Source of the DNA: an uncultured Lachnospiraceae bacterium
GTDB taxonomy: Bacteria; Bacillota; Clostridia; Lachnospirales; Lachnospiraceae
Assembly: GCA_934317005.1 (NCBI GenBank)
Contig: CAKREB010000021.1
Span: 1-54,239 of the forward strand
Length of the DNA stretch: 54,239 nucleotides
Direction: 5' to 3'
Positions 40,927 through 50,104 of the stretch are shown here, piece after piece. The notes under the pieces were generated by a model. That model saw nothing but the letters and a program-made list of their open reading frames with translations. It was not told where the DNA came from and searched no databases. The translations under genes were made by a program, and so were the position numbers. Position 1 is the stretch's first letter. Each line of letters starts with the position of its first letter.

Positions 40927-41682
40927 CTACTTCTTGAGAAAAGCAACTCCCTTTACTTTAAGACCGGCAGGAACCAGTCGTAAGATCTGATTGATCAGTC
41001 CCGGAACAATCATTTCTTTATTTTTAAGCAGACCGCAGTATGCGGCAGCAGCAACCTTGTCCGGTGACATTGCCCAAAAAGGAGTTTTGGAACCGGCTTT
41101 TTCAAAAAAGGCGGTGCGTGTTGTTCCCGGATAGAGTGTGCAGACTTGTACACCTTTAGAAGCTGCTTCATAGCGGATGGCACGGCTGTAACTTGAAATA
41201 TATGCCTTACCGGCATAGTAGGCAGCAGTGTAAGGGCCGGGCTGAAAGGCACCGACAGAGGCAACGTTTAATATCTTTCCGTGTCCTTTTTGGTACATTT
41301 TCTGAAGAAATAATTCGCAGAGCCGTGTGGTGGTTTGTACCTGTATCTGCAGCATGGCTTCTTCTTTGTGTGGATCATTGTGTGTGGTATCTCCGACGAT
41401 GCCAAATCCGGCATTGTTGATCAAAATATCTACAAATAATCCCTGGCTTTCTACTTTTTCATATACTCTCTCGGCTGCATGTGGCTGACTTAAATCCTGA
41501 CAGATCATATAGATGTGTTTTTGACAGCTGACAGGCTGCAGCATTTTTTGAGCATGGATAAGATGTTCTCTGTTGGAAGATACCAAAACAAGCTGATATC
41601 CCTTCTTTGCAAAGGCCTGCGCCAGTGAAAAGCCAATTCCACTGGTGGCACCAGTAATTAAGACTGTTTTTGATTGTTTCAT
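40927..41682 (-). CDS. short-chain dehydrogenase/reductase (SDR)
   Basis: The 251-residue classical SDR has the NAD(P)-binding ITGATSGIG (about 8-16), NNAGFG (about 88-93), and the catalytic Ser-Tyr-Lys set in NVASVGAFQ and YYAGK. The C-terminus, KEMIVPGLINQILRLVPAGL, resembles DltE/YqjQ-like SDRs. The substrate is unknown. The ATG at 41682 has CGAGGA at ideal spacing. A GTG at 41754 also has TGAGGA upstream and would extend the protein through a hairpin-forming leader. Confidence 0.88.
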   Translation of the reverse strand: MKQSKTVLITGATSGIGFSLAQAFAKKGYQLVLVSSNREHLIHAQKMLQPVSCQKHIYMICQDLSQPHAAERVYEKVESQGLFVDILINNAGFGIVGDTTHNDPHKEEAMLQIQVQTTTRLCELFLQKMYQKGHGKILNVASVGAFQPGPYTAAYYAGKAYISSYSRAIRYEAASKGVQVCTLYPGTTRTAFFEKAGSKTPFWAMSPDKVAAAAYCGLLKNKEMIVPGLINQILRLVPAGLKVKGVAFLKK

Positions 41683-41775
41683 ATTAATCCTCGATTCTAA
41701 GCGTTTATCGTAAATAGCCGTGTGAAAATACTGTATCGGCAGTATTTTTCGCACGAATCCTCATTTCTGAACGGT
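41683..41775 (-). promoter_or_regulatory. leader related to the pseudoknot element, lacking the pseudoknot core
   Basis: Two Shine-Dalgarno modules of the same type (CAGAAATGAGGATT near 41760 and AGAATCGAGGATTAAT at the gene start) flank a long hairpin GTGCGAAAAATACTG / CAGTATTTTCACAC. The hairpin resembles the upstream hairpins of copies A2 and B (TGTGAAAAAT / ATTTTTCACA). The TTTGTGTC / GACACAAA stem is absent. Confidence 0.4.
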
Positions 41776-41931
41776 TATATTACTAAAGTGGTCATGCAAC
41801 AAATATTATTTTTTGCATAATATGATGTTGGGGACAAAAGTTATTTTGTTTCCAACGGATGCTACGGATTGCTCCTTGTATCATAGTATCATAATAGGAT
41901 TCACTTTCGCAAATGGAGAGGTGGTAATAGG

Positions 41932-42090
41932 ATGTCTTTTTCGAGAAAAATAGCAAAATGTCTGCAGTGCAATTATTCGTTAAACCGTAGGGCACTTTGC
42001 CTGAAACGCTCTTGGGATGAGGTCGCTTCCATTCTGGATAAAGCATGCAGCAAAAAGTGCTGTACTTCCAAAAAGAAGAAAAAAGGTTAG
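41932..42090 (+). CDS. small cysteine-rich protein, 52 residues
   Basis: GGAGAGG precedes an ATG at 41932 that opens a 52-codon frame. The product (starts MSFSRKIAKCLQCNY, ends Lys-rich) has six cysteines at 10, 13, 23, 39, 43 and 44, including a CxxC and a Cys-Cys pair, which could bind metal. I do not recognise the family. A promoter-like TTGTAT/CATAAT lies upstream, and the frame has a sensible amino-acid mix. Confidence 0.5.
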   Translation: MSFSRKIAKCLQCNYSLNRRALCLKRSWDEVASILDKACSKKCCTSKKKKKG

Positions 42091-42171
42091 TTTTAAGGTT
42101 AGGAAATATGAAAAAATGGCCATAAAAACGAACAAAATGGAAGAAAAAGCACTTAAAATGGCGAAAACATG

Positions 42172-42200
42172 TTGACGAGGAGAAAAAGATATGCTATATT
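42172..42200 (+). promoter_or_regulatory. promoter of the TM2 gene
   Basis: TTGACG, a 17-bp spacer and TATATT, 49 bp before the start codon. Confidence 0.75.
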
Positions 42201-42248
42201 GCGTGTAGGTTATGTTTTAGAAAGATATGTATTGAGAAAGGAGTAAAA

Positions 42249-42449
42249 ATGAAAAACTGGACAACTGCGTTGTTGTTATCTATCTTTTTGGGAAGCATTG
42301 GTGTAGATCGTTTCTACTTAGGATACATTGGTTTAGGTATCTTAAAGTTGATCACCTTTGGTGGCTTTGGTATTTGGACGATCATTGATATTGTATTGAT
42401 TGCAACAGGTAAAATGACAGCAAAAGATGGAACAGAGCTGCAGAGATAG
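42249..42449 (+). CDS. TM2-domain protein
   Basis: The 66-residue protein is a single TM2 domain: two membrane helices (about 5-18 and 28-52) joined by GVDRFYLGYIGLG, the conserved DRFYLG turn, then ITFGGFGIWTIIDIVLI. Bacterial TM2 proteins are common, small and of unknown function. GAAAGGAG precedes the ATG. Confidence 0.88.
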   Translation: MKNWTTALLLSIFLGSIGVDRFYLGYIGLGILKLITFGGFGIWTIIDIVLIATGKMTAKDGTELQR

Positions 42450-42571
42450 CAGAGCAGTTCTGGAACATGAACAGACAGATTTGGTATGAGTTCTTTATCT
42501 ATCGGGTATAACGGGTATTATGGATAAAGAAAGATTGAGTATGAAAAGGTTGAAGAAAGGATAATTGAATA

Positions 42572-43096
42572 ATGAGAAAAAAATTATTAGCATTCGTATT
42601 ATGCTGCTCTCTGGCAAGTACAGCACTTGTTGGATGTGGCGGTTCAGATGACAAGAAGGAAACTAAGAAAACAGAAACTTCAGCAGATAAAACTGCTGAC
42701 AAGACAACATCATCGAGTGATGCAGCTTCCAGCTCAAGTCAGGATACATCAAGTGATGCAGCTTCTGATGATTCGGCTGATATGATTCAGGTTCCGGTAG
42801 CAATCCAGAATATGCTTCCGGACATTCCAATCACAGAGTTATATGTATCCAGCGCAGGCTTAGATGAGTGGGGAGATGAGTTGTTACAGGGAAGAACGAT
42901 TGATTCAGGCGAACAGCTTACAGACATCGTATTCAATGTATCTGCAAATGATCTGAAATGGGACTTAATGGCTACAGATCAGGAAGGTACTTCTGTAGAG
43001 TTTCGTGACCTCGATATCAGTGAATGCAGCACAGATGGACTTACTATTAAGCTTCAGGTCGATGATGATGGAAACCCTATTGCAACTGCAGAATAA
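42572..43096 (+). CDS. lipoprotein with Ser/Thr-rich linker
   Basis: The 174-residue protein has a lipoprotein signal peptide ending LVGC (Cys22), a long low-complexity Ser/Thr/Asp/Lys linker (about 25-70), and a compact C-terminal domain (about 75-174) with no family I recognise. The linker suggests a domain held away from the membrane within the wall. It is transcribed toward a strong terminator at 43133. Confidence 0.8.
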   Translation: MRKKLLAFVLCCSLASTALVGCGGSDDKKETKKTETSADKTADKTTSSSDAASSSSQDTSSDAASDDSADMIQVPVAIQNMLPDIPITELYVSSAGLDEWGDELLQGRTIDSGEQLTDIVFNVSANDLKWDLMATDQEGTSVEFRDLDISECSTDGLTIKLQVDDDGNPIATAE

Positions 43097-43132
43097 TTGG
43101 AACATAATACGACTTTCTAAAATATATTGCCA

Positions 43133-43178
43133 AAAGAGGCACGCACCAGCAAAAATAGTGTTGGTGTGTGCCTCTTTG
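43133..43178. terminator. terminator between lipoprotein and histidine kinase
   Basis: AAAGAGGCACGCACCA / TGGTGTGTGCCTCTTT, a long hairpin with T-rich ends, between convergent genes. Confidence 0.85.
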
Positions 43179-43242
43179 TCTATGATGCGCCTGAATGGTG
43201 CATTTGCTGTGCGGTATGTCTATCAGGAACCATGTGCGAACG

Positions 43243-45696
43243 TTATTTTAACGGTAAAGTTACGATAGCCTTGAACAGATCGCCGTCTGTGATGATTTCC
43301 AGAGAACCATGCATCAGTTCGGCCAGACTTTGGGCGATGGAAAGACCAAGTCCGTTGCCTTCCGTGTTGCGGGAAACATCTCCGCGAACAAAGCGCTCTG
43401 TGAGCTCGTCACTGTTGATATTTAGAGCATACTTCGAAGTGTTACGGAATAAAATGCGGACATTTTGAGCGTTCATTTCTAAGTTGATATAGACTCTGGT
43501 GCCGGGCTGCGCATATTTGCAAATATTGTTCATCAGATTGTCAAAAATCCTCCATAGATGACGATTATCTGCCTGCACGATCACGGAGGAATCCGGACTT
43601 TGGGTGATAAGCTGCAGATTGTTTGCAGCAAGCTTTTCTTCAAACTCACCGACAGTCTGCGTCAGAAGAATACTGATATCACAGGATTCTAAGTTTACGG
43701 AGAGATTGCCGGTAGAAGCTTTAGAGGCTTCGATAAGATCCTCGATCAGCTTTTTGAGGCGTGCAGACTGACGCTGTAGAACTTCAAGATATTCTTTGGC
43801 GTTATCCGATGCAGCAGGCTCCTTTTGCAGCAAATCAACATAATTAATAATGGATGTCAGAGGTGTTTTTATGTCATGGGACACATTTGTGATCAGCTCT
43901 GTCTTGAAGCGTTCACTCTTTAGTTTTTCTTCTAGAGCAATGGTCATGCCGTTTCCGATTTGATTCAGATAATCCCCGTGCTTTTTAAATTCCCAAAACA
44001 TGCGATCCGTATCAAGCTTTACATCAAGATTTCCTTCGGCAAGCTGTTTGCTTTCGTTTTGCAAAAGCTTCATCTGGTGTACGGTAAAGATTAGTAGTGC
44101 CAGTTCAACGAATTTGAATAAAAGCCAGATCAATAGTGCTAGAAATGAGCCAGCAATGGTCATACTCCACCAAAATACTTCTATGACACTGAACAATCCG
44201 AATAACAGGACACATTTGACGGTTAAGGAAGTGTGTGTGCGGCAAATATGGTATATCGGATAAAAAATCTTTTTGATGCCGGCTGCAAGATAGTGGCACA
44301 GGGAATATTTCCGGAGAAGCTTACCCTTTGTGCGGACGCTGATATTCATGGCAGCCAAAAGGAAGATCAGGATGCCGATGATAGTGCATACTACATTAAA
44401 AAACATAATGGAAAGTGTATTGGTGCTGTTATCAAGCAGTAGTATTTTGTATAGGGTATACTTGATAAAAAGCAGAATACCCTCACAGCCTGCAGCTGCC
44501 ATAAGATAAAGCAGCAGAGGAATCCGATGATAGAAACGGATGGTAAGAGGTGCGTCTTCTGAGCTCTTGCCGGCATAGTAACAGCAGAAAGCAGTCATAA
44601 GCAGAAAGCATACACCACATAAAAAGGTCAGGATCAGACTGATGTTGCGAAAATCATATAGAAAGGTCAGGGCACTTCTCTGCTTTGCAAACAGAGAGTT
44701 TCCGGAGGTGTCACTTACATTGGAAACAACCCAATAAATATCACCATCGCTTGCGACCTCTGTTGTATAGGAAATACTAGGATAGTTTTTGGGGCTAAAG
44801 ACTGTGTCTGTGTTATCTGTTTGAAATAAATACATGTTATCCGCAGCGGCAGGTTTTAGTTTGTCTGTAGTAGTTTCTTTGATGTCTTTTGTCCGGAAGA
44901 GAAAGTTTTCTGTGTATTCATCATACAGGCTATAAGGAAATCCTAATGTTTTCCACTTCTTATATTCTGTAGCCTTCAGAGGCTGATACGTGTCGTATGC
45001 GGAGACGTATTTGTGTATGGATTCGTCATAGGAAAAGGTGGTGAGTTCTGCAAGCTCATCCTTTGACATCTTCGGGATAGAAGACGCAAGATCATCATCC
45101 AAGCCGTCAGCAATGAGAAATTTGTTGTCTACAAAAATTTGCTCAAGGGGAAAACTGTATGAGGCGGTTTCAAAATAAAACCGTCCTGTATCGGTGGCAT
45201 AGACGATTTGTTTAATCGGTTCACAAAGCTCTTTTGTGGCGGGAACACCAATATTGTAATCATATTGCTCCGTCAGTGCTTCAAGAAGAGTTGGTGTGTC
45301 GCCACAGTAGGTGTCTTCGGATGTCTGATTAAAGGCTGTGGCGTAAGAATCCTTATTTGGTTTGGTTTTGCTGAAATTCTGATATAGATACTTTGAAGTG
45401 TCGGATAGGTTACTACTGTCTAAGGTATCTGTGTGAAGGATACCATACTCCATACCGGAATTTTTCAGTGCGTTTGTTTTGCTGCCGGACTTTAATTCTG
45501 TGAATATTTTGGTTGAATAATATTTTTGTAACTGCTCTTCGTAGTTTTTTTGTACTTCCTTCAAACTGTTACTGTATAAACCTACCGCATAGGTAAGAAG
45601 TGTAGTCAGACAGCCTGCGGCGGTCAGCAGACCGAATGTTACGGCAAGAACAACGGCAAGGATTCTTGCTGCTGTAGAATATTTTAATTTTTTCAT
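43243..45696 (-). CDS. sensor histidine kinase, multi-pass
   Basis: The 817-residue kinase has an N-terminal helix (about 13-38), a large extracytoplasmic domain (about 40-345) of no known fold, about six membrane helices (about 350-545), then HisKA with NVSHDIKTPLTSIINYVDLL (phospho-accepting His) and HATPase with N-box NLMNNICKYAQ and G-box EGNGLGLSIAQ. It is much longer than the usual 400-500 residues because of the sensor and extra helices. It phosphorylates the response regulator encoded 63 bp upstream. Clostridial kinases of this architecture often respond to envelope stress or peptides, but the signal is not evident. Confidence 0.9.
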   Translation of the reverse strand: MKKLKYSTAARILAVVLAVTFGLLTAAGCLTTLLTYAVGLYSNSLKEVQKNYEEQLQKYYSTKIFTELKSGSKTNALKNSGMEYGILHTDTLDSSNLSDTSKYLYQNFSKTKPNKDSYATAFNQTSEDTYCGDTPTLLEALTEQYDYNIGVPATKELCEPIKQIVYATDTGRFYFETASYSFPLEQIFVDNKFLIADGLDDDLASSIPKMSKDELAELTTFSYDESIHKYVSAYDTYQPLKATEYKKWKTLGFPYSLYDEYTENFLFRTKDIKETTTDKLKPAAADNMYLFQTDNTDTVFSPKNYPSISYTTEVASDGDIYWVVSNVSDTSGNSLFAKQRSALTFLYDFRNISLILTFLCGVCFLLMTAFCCYYAGKSSEDAPLTIRFYHRIPLLLYLMAAAGCEGILLFIKYTLYKILLLDNSTNTLSIMFFNVVCTIIGILIFLLAAMNISVRTKGKLLRKYSLCHYLAAGIKKIFYPIYHICRTHTSLTVKCVLLFGLFSVIEVFWWSMTIAGSFLALLIWLLFKFVELALLIFTVHQMKLLQNESKQLAEGNLDVKLDTDRMFWEFKKHGDYLNQIGNGMTIALEEKLKSERFKTELITNVSHDIKTPLTSIINYVDLLQKEPAASDNAKEYLEVLQRQSARLKKLIEDLIEASKASTGNLSVNLESCDISILLTQTVGEFEEKLAANNLQLITQSPDSSVIVQADNRHLWRIFDNLMNNICKYAQPGTRVYINLEMNAQNVRILFRNTSKYALNINSDELTERFVRGDVSRNTEGNGLGLSIAQSLAELMHGSLEIITDGDLFKAIVTLPLK

Positions 45697-45759
45697 GATT
45701 ATCCCTCATTCCTCGTTTTTCATTTCTATTTGTTTGTTCAAGATATACCCATTGCAATA

Positions 45760-46455
45760 TTATTTGCTTTCAATCTTATATCCTCTGCCCCACACTGCTT
45801 TAAGGTAGCGTGGATTTGCGGGATCATATTCTAATTTTTCGCGCAGATGACGAATGTGTACTGCCACAGTTCCTTCATTTCCTATCGGGTTGTCATGCCA
45901 GACCTTTTGATATAATTCCCGTGGTGAAAAGGAAACATTGGGATGCTGTAAAAGAAACAGTAAAATATCGTATTCGATCTTAGTGAGCGAAATCGGTTCG
46001 TCATCCAGTGTGACCTCTTTAGTCGTGTCGTTCAGACAGATGCCGCCTACGGTATAAGTGCTGGCAGCAGAAGGAAGTGTACCGCTTCCAAGCTGCATAT
46101 AGCGGCGAAGCTGGGAACGGACTCTTGCCTGTACCTCGACCGGGTTAAAGGGTTTTGTGATATAGTCATCAGCACCTACGGTCAGTCCTAAAATCTTATC
46201 AGTGTCCTCGCTTTTTGCGGTCAGCAGAATAACGGGAACATTGCTACATTTACGGATTTCTGTCATGGCGGTGATGCCATCCATTTCCGGCATCATGATG
46301 TCCATGAGTACAAGATGGATTTCCTGCGTCTGCATGATCTCCAGTGCTTCCTTGCCGGTGTAAGCCTTGAAAATCTCGTAGCCATCTGCTTTGAGATAGA
46401 TTTCCAGAGCAGATACAATATCTTTTTCATCATCGCATATTAAAATATGATACAT
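45760..46455 (-). CDS. OmpR/PhoB-family response regulator
   Basis: The 231-residue regulator has a receiver domain (1-118) with acidic pocket CDDEKD, phospho-acceptor in LVLMDIMMPEMDG, Thr/Lys in LLTAKS and TKPF, and a winged-helix output domain (about 135-230; FSPRELYQKVW, VAVHIRHLREKLE). It pairs with the adjacent kinase. CGAGGA lies before the ATG at 46455. The upstream leader has a TACAC / GTGTA hairpin and an AGAAACGAGGA module like those in the pseudoknot family. Such regulators bind 11-bp direct repeats like the ones at 5524. Confidence 0.92.
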   Translation of the reverse strand: MYHILICDDEKDIVSALEIYLKADGYEIFKAYTGKEALEIMQTQEIHLVLMDIMMPEMDGITAMTEIRKCSNVPVILLTAKSEDTDKILGLTVGADDYITKPFNPVEVQARVRSQLRRYMQLGSGTLPSAASTYTVGGICLNDTTKEVTLDDEPISLTKIEYDILLFLLQHPNVSFSPRELYQKVWHDNPIGNEGTVAVHIRHLREKLEYDPANPRYLKAVWGRGYKIESK

Positions 46456-46654
46456 AATTATCCTCGTTTCTATTGTGTACACAGTTGGTGTATTCCGGAA
46501 TTTTTCGTAAAAGATCGTGTGAATCTTTACAAAGCTTATTGTAGAGAAAAGATGATTAAAATTCAATGTGCAGAATGTTTAAAACTTCTTTAAGAAATAC
46601 GATAGGATGGATGTTACGTGTGTCACTACGGTACGAATATTTTTCTATATAAAG

Positions 46655-46688
46655 CAAAAAGAGACTTATCAACAATAAGTCCCTTTTC
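46655..46688 (-). terminator. terminator of the minus-strand tRNA-Lys
   Basis: Minus strand GGGACTTAT / ATAAGTCTC hairpin followed by TTTTTG. Confidence 0.8.
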
Positions 46689-46700
46689 AAAAAAATAAAA

Positions 46701-46773
46701 TGCGCGATCAGGGGTTCGAACCCTGGACACCCTGATTAAGAGTCAGGTGCTCTGCCAGCTGAGCTAATCGCGC
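46701..46773 (-). tRNA. tRNA-Lys (CTT), second copy
   Basis: Reverse complement is identical to the tRNA at 40765-40837, with anticodon CTT. The two genes form a perfect 73-bp inverted repeat around 5.9 kb. Confidence 0.97.
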
Positions 46774-46971
46774 TTATGTTATGCACTGTTGTAACAGCGA
46801 CTTTGATATAATAACAGAAAGTTTTACAAAATGCAACCCCTTTTTTGAAAAAAATTATGAAAGTGCATTTTAATTGGCAAAAGGAGAAGAGTGTTGTAAG
46901 TGGAAAGCGATTGTGGAGGGAGGAAATTAGAACGGGATTAGAAAAATTATCCAAAAGAGTAGCAAGTATGC

Positions 46972-46977
46972 TATAAT
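46972..46977 (+). promoter_or_regulatory. extended -10 of the aminotransferase promoter
   Basis: TATGCTATAAT combines an extended -10 (TG one base before) with a consensus hexamer, 52 bp before the start. The -35 is weak. Confidence 0.6.
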
Positions 46978-47028
46978 TTATGTGGCTAGGGTTAAATATC
47001 CAAATTCAAAAGAGAGCGAGGTTTCGAA

Positions 47029-48213
47029 ATGATAGCGAAAAAGATGTTAAAGTATGTAGAGGGAAGCTCTGTGACACGTGCCATGTTTGAAGAGGGAAAG
47101 CGTATGGCAAAGCTTTATGGTGCTGAGAATGTGTATGATTTCAGCTTAGGAAACCCAAGCGTGGAACCGCCAAAGGCTGTAAAGGACAGCATGATAGAGA
47201 TTTTGCAGGAGGAAAGACCAAATAAGGTACATGGTTATATGAACAATGCCGGTTACGAGGAGGTTCGTGCTGCCATTGCGGAATCATTGAATCAGAAGTT
47301 TGGAACAAGCTTTGGTGAAAAGAATATATTGATGACAGTTGGTGCAGCAGGTGGATTAAATGTTATTTTAAAGACTATTTTAGATCCGGGTGATGAGGTG
47401 ATCGCTTTTGCACCGTATTTTAGTGAATATAATAATTATGTAGCCAATTATGATGGAAAGATGGTAGTGATTTCACCGAATATTCCAAGCTTTCAGCCAA
47501 ATCTGAAAGAGTTTGCGGAAAAGATCACAGCTAAGACAAAGGCAGTGATCGTGAACACACCAAACAATCCGACAGGTGTCGTATATTCAGAAAAAACGAT
47601 TCAGGAATTAGCAAAAATTTTGGAAGAGAAGCAGAAGGAGTTCGGTACGGCAATCTATCTGATTGCGGATGAGCCATACCGTGAGCTTGCGTATGACGGA
47701 GTGGAGGTACCATATCTGACAAAGTATTATGCAAACACGGTTGTGGGATATTCTTACAGTAAATCGTTGTCGCTGCCGGGTGAGCGTATTGGATATCTGG
47801 TTATTCCAAATGAGGCAGATGATTTTGATAATCTGGTCAATGCAGCTACGATTGCAAATCGTATTCTCGGTTTTGTCAATGCGCCTTCTTTGCAACAGCT
47901 GACGGTTGCAAAATGTTTACAGGAAGCTACGGATGTTTCGGCTTACGATACAAACCGCAGGCTGCTATATGATAAGCTTACAGAACTTGGGTTTGAGTGT
48001 GCGAAGCCGGAAGGTGCATTTTATATGTGGGTTAAGACAAAAGAGCCGGATGACAGCGCATTTGTAGCAAAAGCAAAGGAATTTCATCTTTTGCTGGTGC
48101 CGGGTAGTGCATTTATGTGTCCGGGTTATGTCCGTATTGCTTATTGCGTAGATACAGAGATGTTAAAGCGTTCCTTTGCAGCTTTTGAACAGTTGGCAGA
48201 AAGCTATAAATAA
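47029..48213 (+). CDS. pyridoxal-phosphate aminotransferase, class I/II
   Basis: The 394-residue enzyme of fold type I has FSLGNPSVEPP near the N-terminus, GAAGGLNVILKTILDPGDEV, the substrate/cofactor block NTPNNPTGVVYSE, IADEPYRELAYDG, and the PLP-lysine motif YSYSKSLSLPGERIGYL (Lys about 244). It is AspC-like; aspartate or an aromatic amino acid is the likely substrate. It precedes hisC by 86 bp and may be co-transcribed. Confidence 0.9.
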   Translation: MIAKKMLKYVEGSSVTRAMFEEGKRMAKLYGAENVYDFSLGNPSVEPPKAVKDSMIEILQEERPNKVHGYMNNAGYEEVRAAIAESLNQKFGTSFGEKNILMTVGAAGGLNVILKTILDPGDEVIAFAPYFSEYNNYVANYDGKMVVISPNIPSFQPNLKEFAEKITAKTKAVIVNTPNNPTGVVYSEKTIQELAKILEEKQKEFGTAIYLIADEPYRELAYDGVEVPYLTKYYANTVVGYSYSKSLSLPGERIGYLVIPNEADDFDNLVNAATIANRILGFVNAPSLQQLTVAKCLQEATDVSAYDTNRRLLYDKLTELGFECAKPEGAFYMWVKTKEPDDSAFVAKAKEFHLLLVPGSAFMCPGYVRIAYCVDTEMLKRSFAAFEQLAESYK

Positions 48214-48299
48214 AGTTTCAGAATAAGAGCAGTACAAGGCCAGAGGAAGGCTTTTGTAATCCTATGATACAAAACAGACTATAGAAAAGAGGACAGAAT

Positions 48300-49361
48300 A
48301 TGAGCAGTTGGAAAGACAATTTACGCACGATAGATCCATATGTACCGGGTGAGCAGCCAAATCTTCCGGACATGATCAAATTAAACACAAATGAAAACCC
48401 ATACCCACCATCTCCGAAGGTGCAGGAAATATTAGATCAATATGATATCAGTAAGCTTCGCTTATATCCCGATCCTAATTCGGCAGAGTTGGTGGAAGCA
48501 ATTGCAGAATGCAATGGAGTTGATTCAAATCAGGTGTTTGTCGGGGTTGGCTCAGATGATGTGCTTGCCATTGCGTTTATGACATTTTTTAATTCAAAGA
48601 AACCAATCCTGTTTCCGGATATTACATATTCTTTTTATGATGTGTGGGCAGAGCTTTTTCAAATTCCATATGAGCAGATACCGCTTGATGAGCATTTTGA
48701 AATGGAGTTGTCTGACTATTACAAAGAGAATGGTGGTGTTGTCATCGCTAATCCGAATGCGCCAACAGGTATCGCACAGGGACTGGATCGGCTGGAGGAT
48801 ATCATACAGCATAATCGGGATGTTGTTGTAATCATTGATGAAGCGTATGTTGACTTTAGTAAGGGAAGTGCGTTAGAGCTGATCAAAAAGTATGATAATG
48901 TACTAATCGTTCAGACCTATTCAAAATCGCGTTCTCTTGCGGGTATGCGTATCGGTCATGCGATGGGAAATCCAGAGCTGATCGCAGCCATGAATGATGT
49001 TCGTTTTTCATTTAACAGTTATCCGATGACAAGGCTTTCTGTAGCGATTGGAGCTGCAGCTATCCGTGATACAGAGTATTTTGAACAGATGCGCCAGAAA
49101 GTGATCGCAACGCGTGAATGGACGAAAAAGGAGCTTACAAGACTTGGCTTTACCTTCGGAGATTCTATGACAAACTTTATCTTTGCAAGTCATAAGACGG
49201 TTCCGGCTCAGGTTATTTTTGACAAGCTGCGTGAAAAGCATATTTTTGTCCGTCATTTTTCATCGGAGCGTATCGACAACTATTTGCGCATTTCCATTGG
49301 AACAGATGAGGAAATGAAAACATTTATAGAAGAAACAGAGAGAATCATTCAGGAATACTAG
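48300..49361 (+). CDS. hisC: histidinol-phosphate aminotransferase
   Basis: The 353-residue class II aminotransferase has the HisC hallmarks IKLNTNENPYPPSPKV, LRLYPDPNSAELVEAIA, GVGSDDVLAI, NPNAPTG, IIDEAYVDF and the PLP-lysine in TYSKSRSLAGMRIG, ending YLRISIGTDEEM. It converts imidazole-acetol phosphate to histidinol phosphate. It is outside any his operon here, so paralogues with aromatic specificity remain possible. AGAGGAC precedes the ATG. Confidence 0.9.
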   Translation: MSSWKDNLRTIDPYVPGEQPNLPDMIKLNTNENPYPPSPKVQEILDQYDISKLRLYPDPNSAELVEAIAECNGVDSNQVFVGVGSDDVLAIAFMTFFNSKKPILFPDITYSFYDVWAELFQIPYEQIPLDEHFEMELSDYYKENGGVVIANPNAPTGIAQGLDRLEDIIQHNRDVVVIIDEAYVDFSKGSALELIKKYDNVLIVQTYSKSRSLAGMRIGHAMGNPELIAAMNDVRFSFNSYPMTRLSVAIGAAAIRDTEYFEQMRQKVIATREWTKKELTRLGFTFGDSMTNFIFASHKTVPAQVIFDKLREKHIFVRHFSSERIDNYLRISIGTDEEMKTFIEETERIIQEY

Positions 49362-49391
49362 TAGAGAAACCGGATGGGACTTTGCTAGGAT

Positions 49392-49653
49392 AAAGAAAAC
49401 GGGATGCTGGCATCTTGCTCTTTACAAGGTCTGTCCAGAAGCCGATTTCATCACGAAGAAGACAGTTAAAACCGTTAATTTGTGAAAGACTAAGCTGTGA
49501 ATGTTCTGCCAATTTATGTTCTTTCGATATGCAGATATAGAGTTGCTTCTCAAGATAAGGAACACAGAGAAGATCTTTATGCGAACAGAACTGTGGCAGA
49601 ATACCGATGTCAGCATTGCCGGAGATGACATTTTGAATGATTTCTTTAATACT
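49392..49653 (-). pseudogene. fragment of a LysR-type regulator (effector domain)
   Basis: The minus strand encodes, without a start or stop, about 87 residues clearly from a LysR substrate-binding domain: ISGNADIGILPQF, LLCVPYLEKQLYICISKEHKL and FNCLLRDEIGFWTDLVKSKM. The DNA-binding domain is missing, and the fragment breaks off near 49392 by hisC. It is joined to an aldo/keto reductase fragment on the other strand, so a deletion probably removed both genes' 5' ends. Confidence 0.75.
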
Positions 49654-49908
49654 TCTGCACTCAAAGAAATTGGCTCAAAATACGGAAAGAGTGTAGCTCA
49701 GGTGGCACTTCGTTTCCTACTTCAGAATGGAGTTGTTGTGATTCCAAAATCAACACACGAAGAAAGAATGCAGGAAAACTTCAATGTGTTTGATTTTTCA
49801 TTGACTGATGAGGAAATGAAACAGATTGAAGCACTCGATACAGGAAAAAGCTTGTTCTTCTCTCATTATTCACCGGAAACAGTGGAATGGTTTATGAGTA
49901 TTGTATAA
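49651..49908 (+). pseudogene. C-terminal fragment of an aldo/keto reductase
   Basis: About 85 residues from SALKEIGSKYGKSVAQVALRF through VVIPKSTHEERMQENF to FSLTDEEMKQIEALDTG match the C-terminus of an aldo/keto reductase, including the cofactor-binding VIPKST. The barrel's N-terminal two thirds are absent. A 135-codon frame from 49501 fuses this to antisense LysR sequence and is fortuitous. A weak terminator hairpin follows near 49942-49977. Confidence 0.8.
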
Positions 49909-50104
49909 GAAACAGCTTCGTATAGACGAAAGCGCATTGCGGTTTATGTACTCTGCAAAGCGTTTTTGTTGTATAATGAATGGGGATTTAAGGTAAAATG
50001 GAATTGCAGAGCAGAAATTTATAGAGCTAAAATAGTAGTGTCACTTGCAGTTGCAGGTGGCATTATTTTATCTTTATATCGTGAAAAAATAACGGAGATG
50101 AAAA

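Noticed and set aside
46456..46540. full pseudoknot leader before the response regulator
   Set aside because: It has the AGAAACGAGGA module and a TACAC/GTGTA hairpin, but no stem 1 with a loop word complementary to a downstream strand could be found.
49501..49908. 135-codon protein across the LysR/reductase junction
   Set aside because: Its first half is antisense to LysR sequence and only the second half matches a reductase; it is a chance fusion across a deletion scar.
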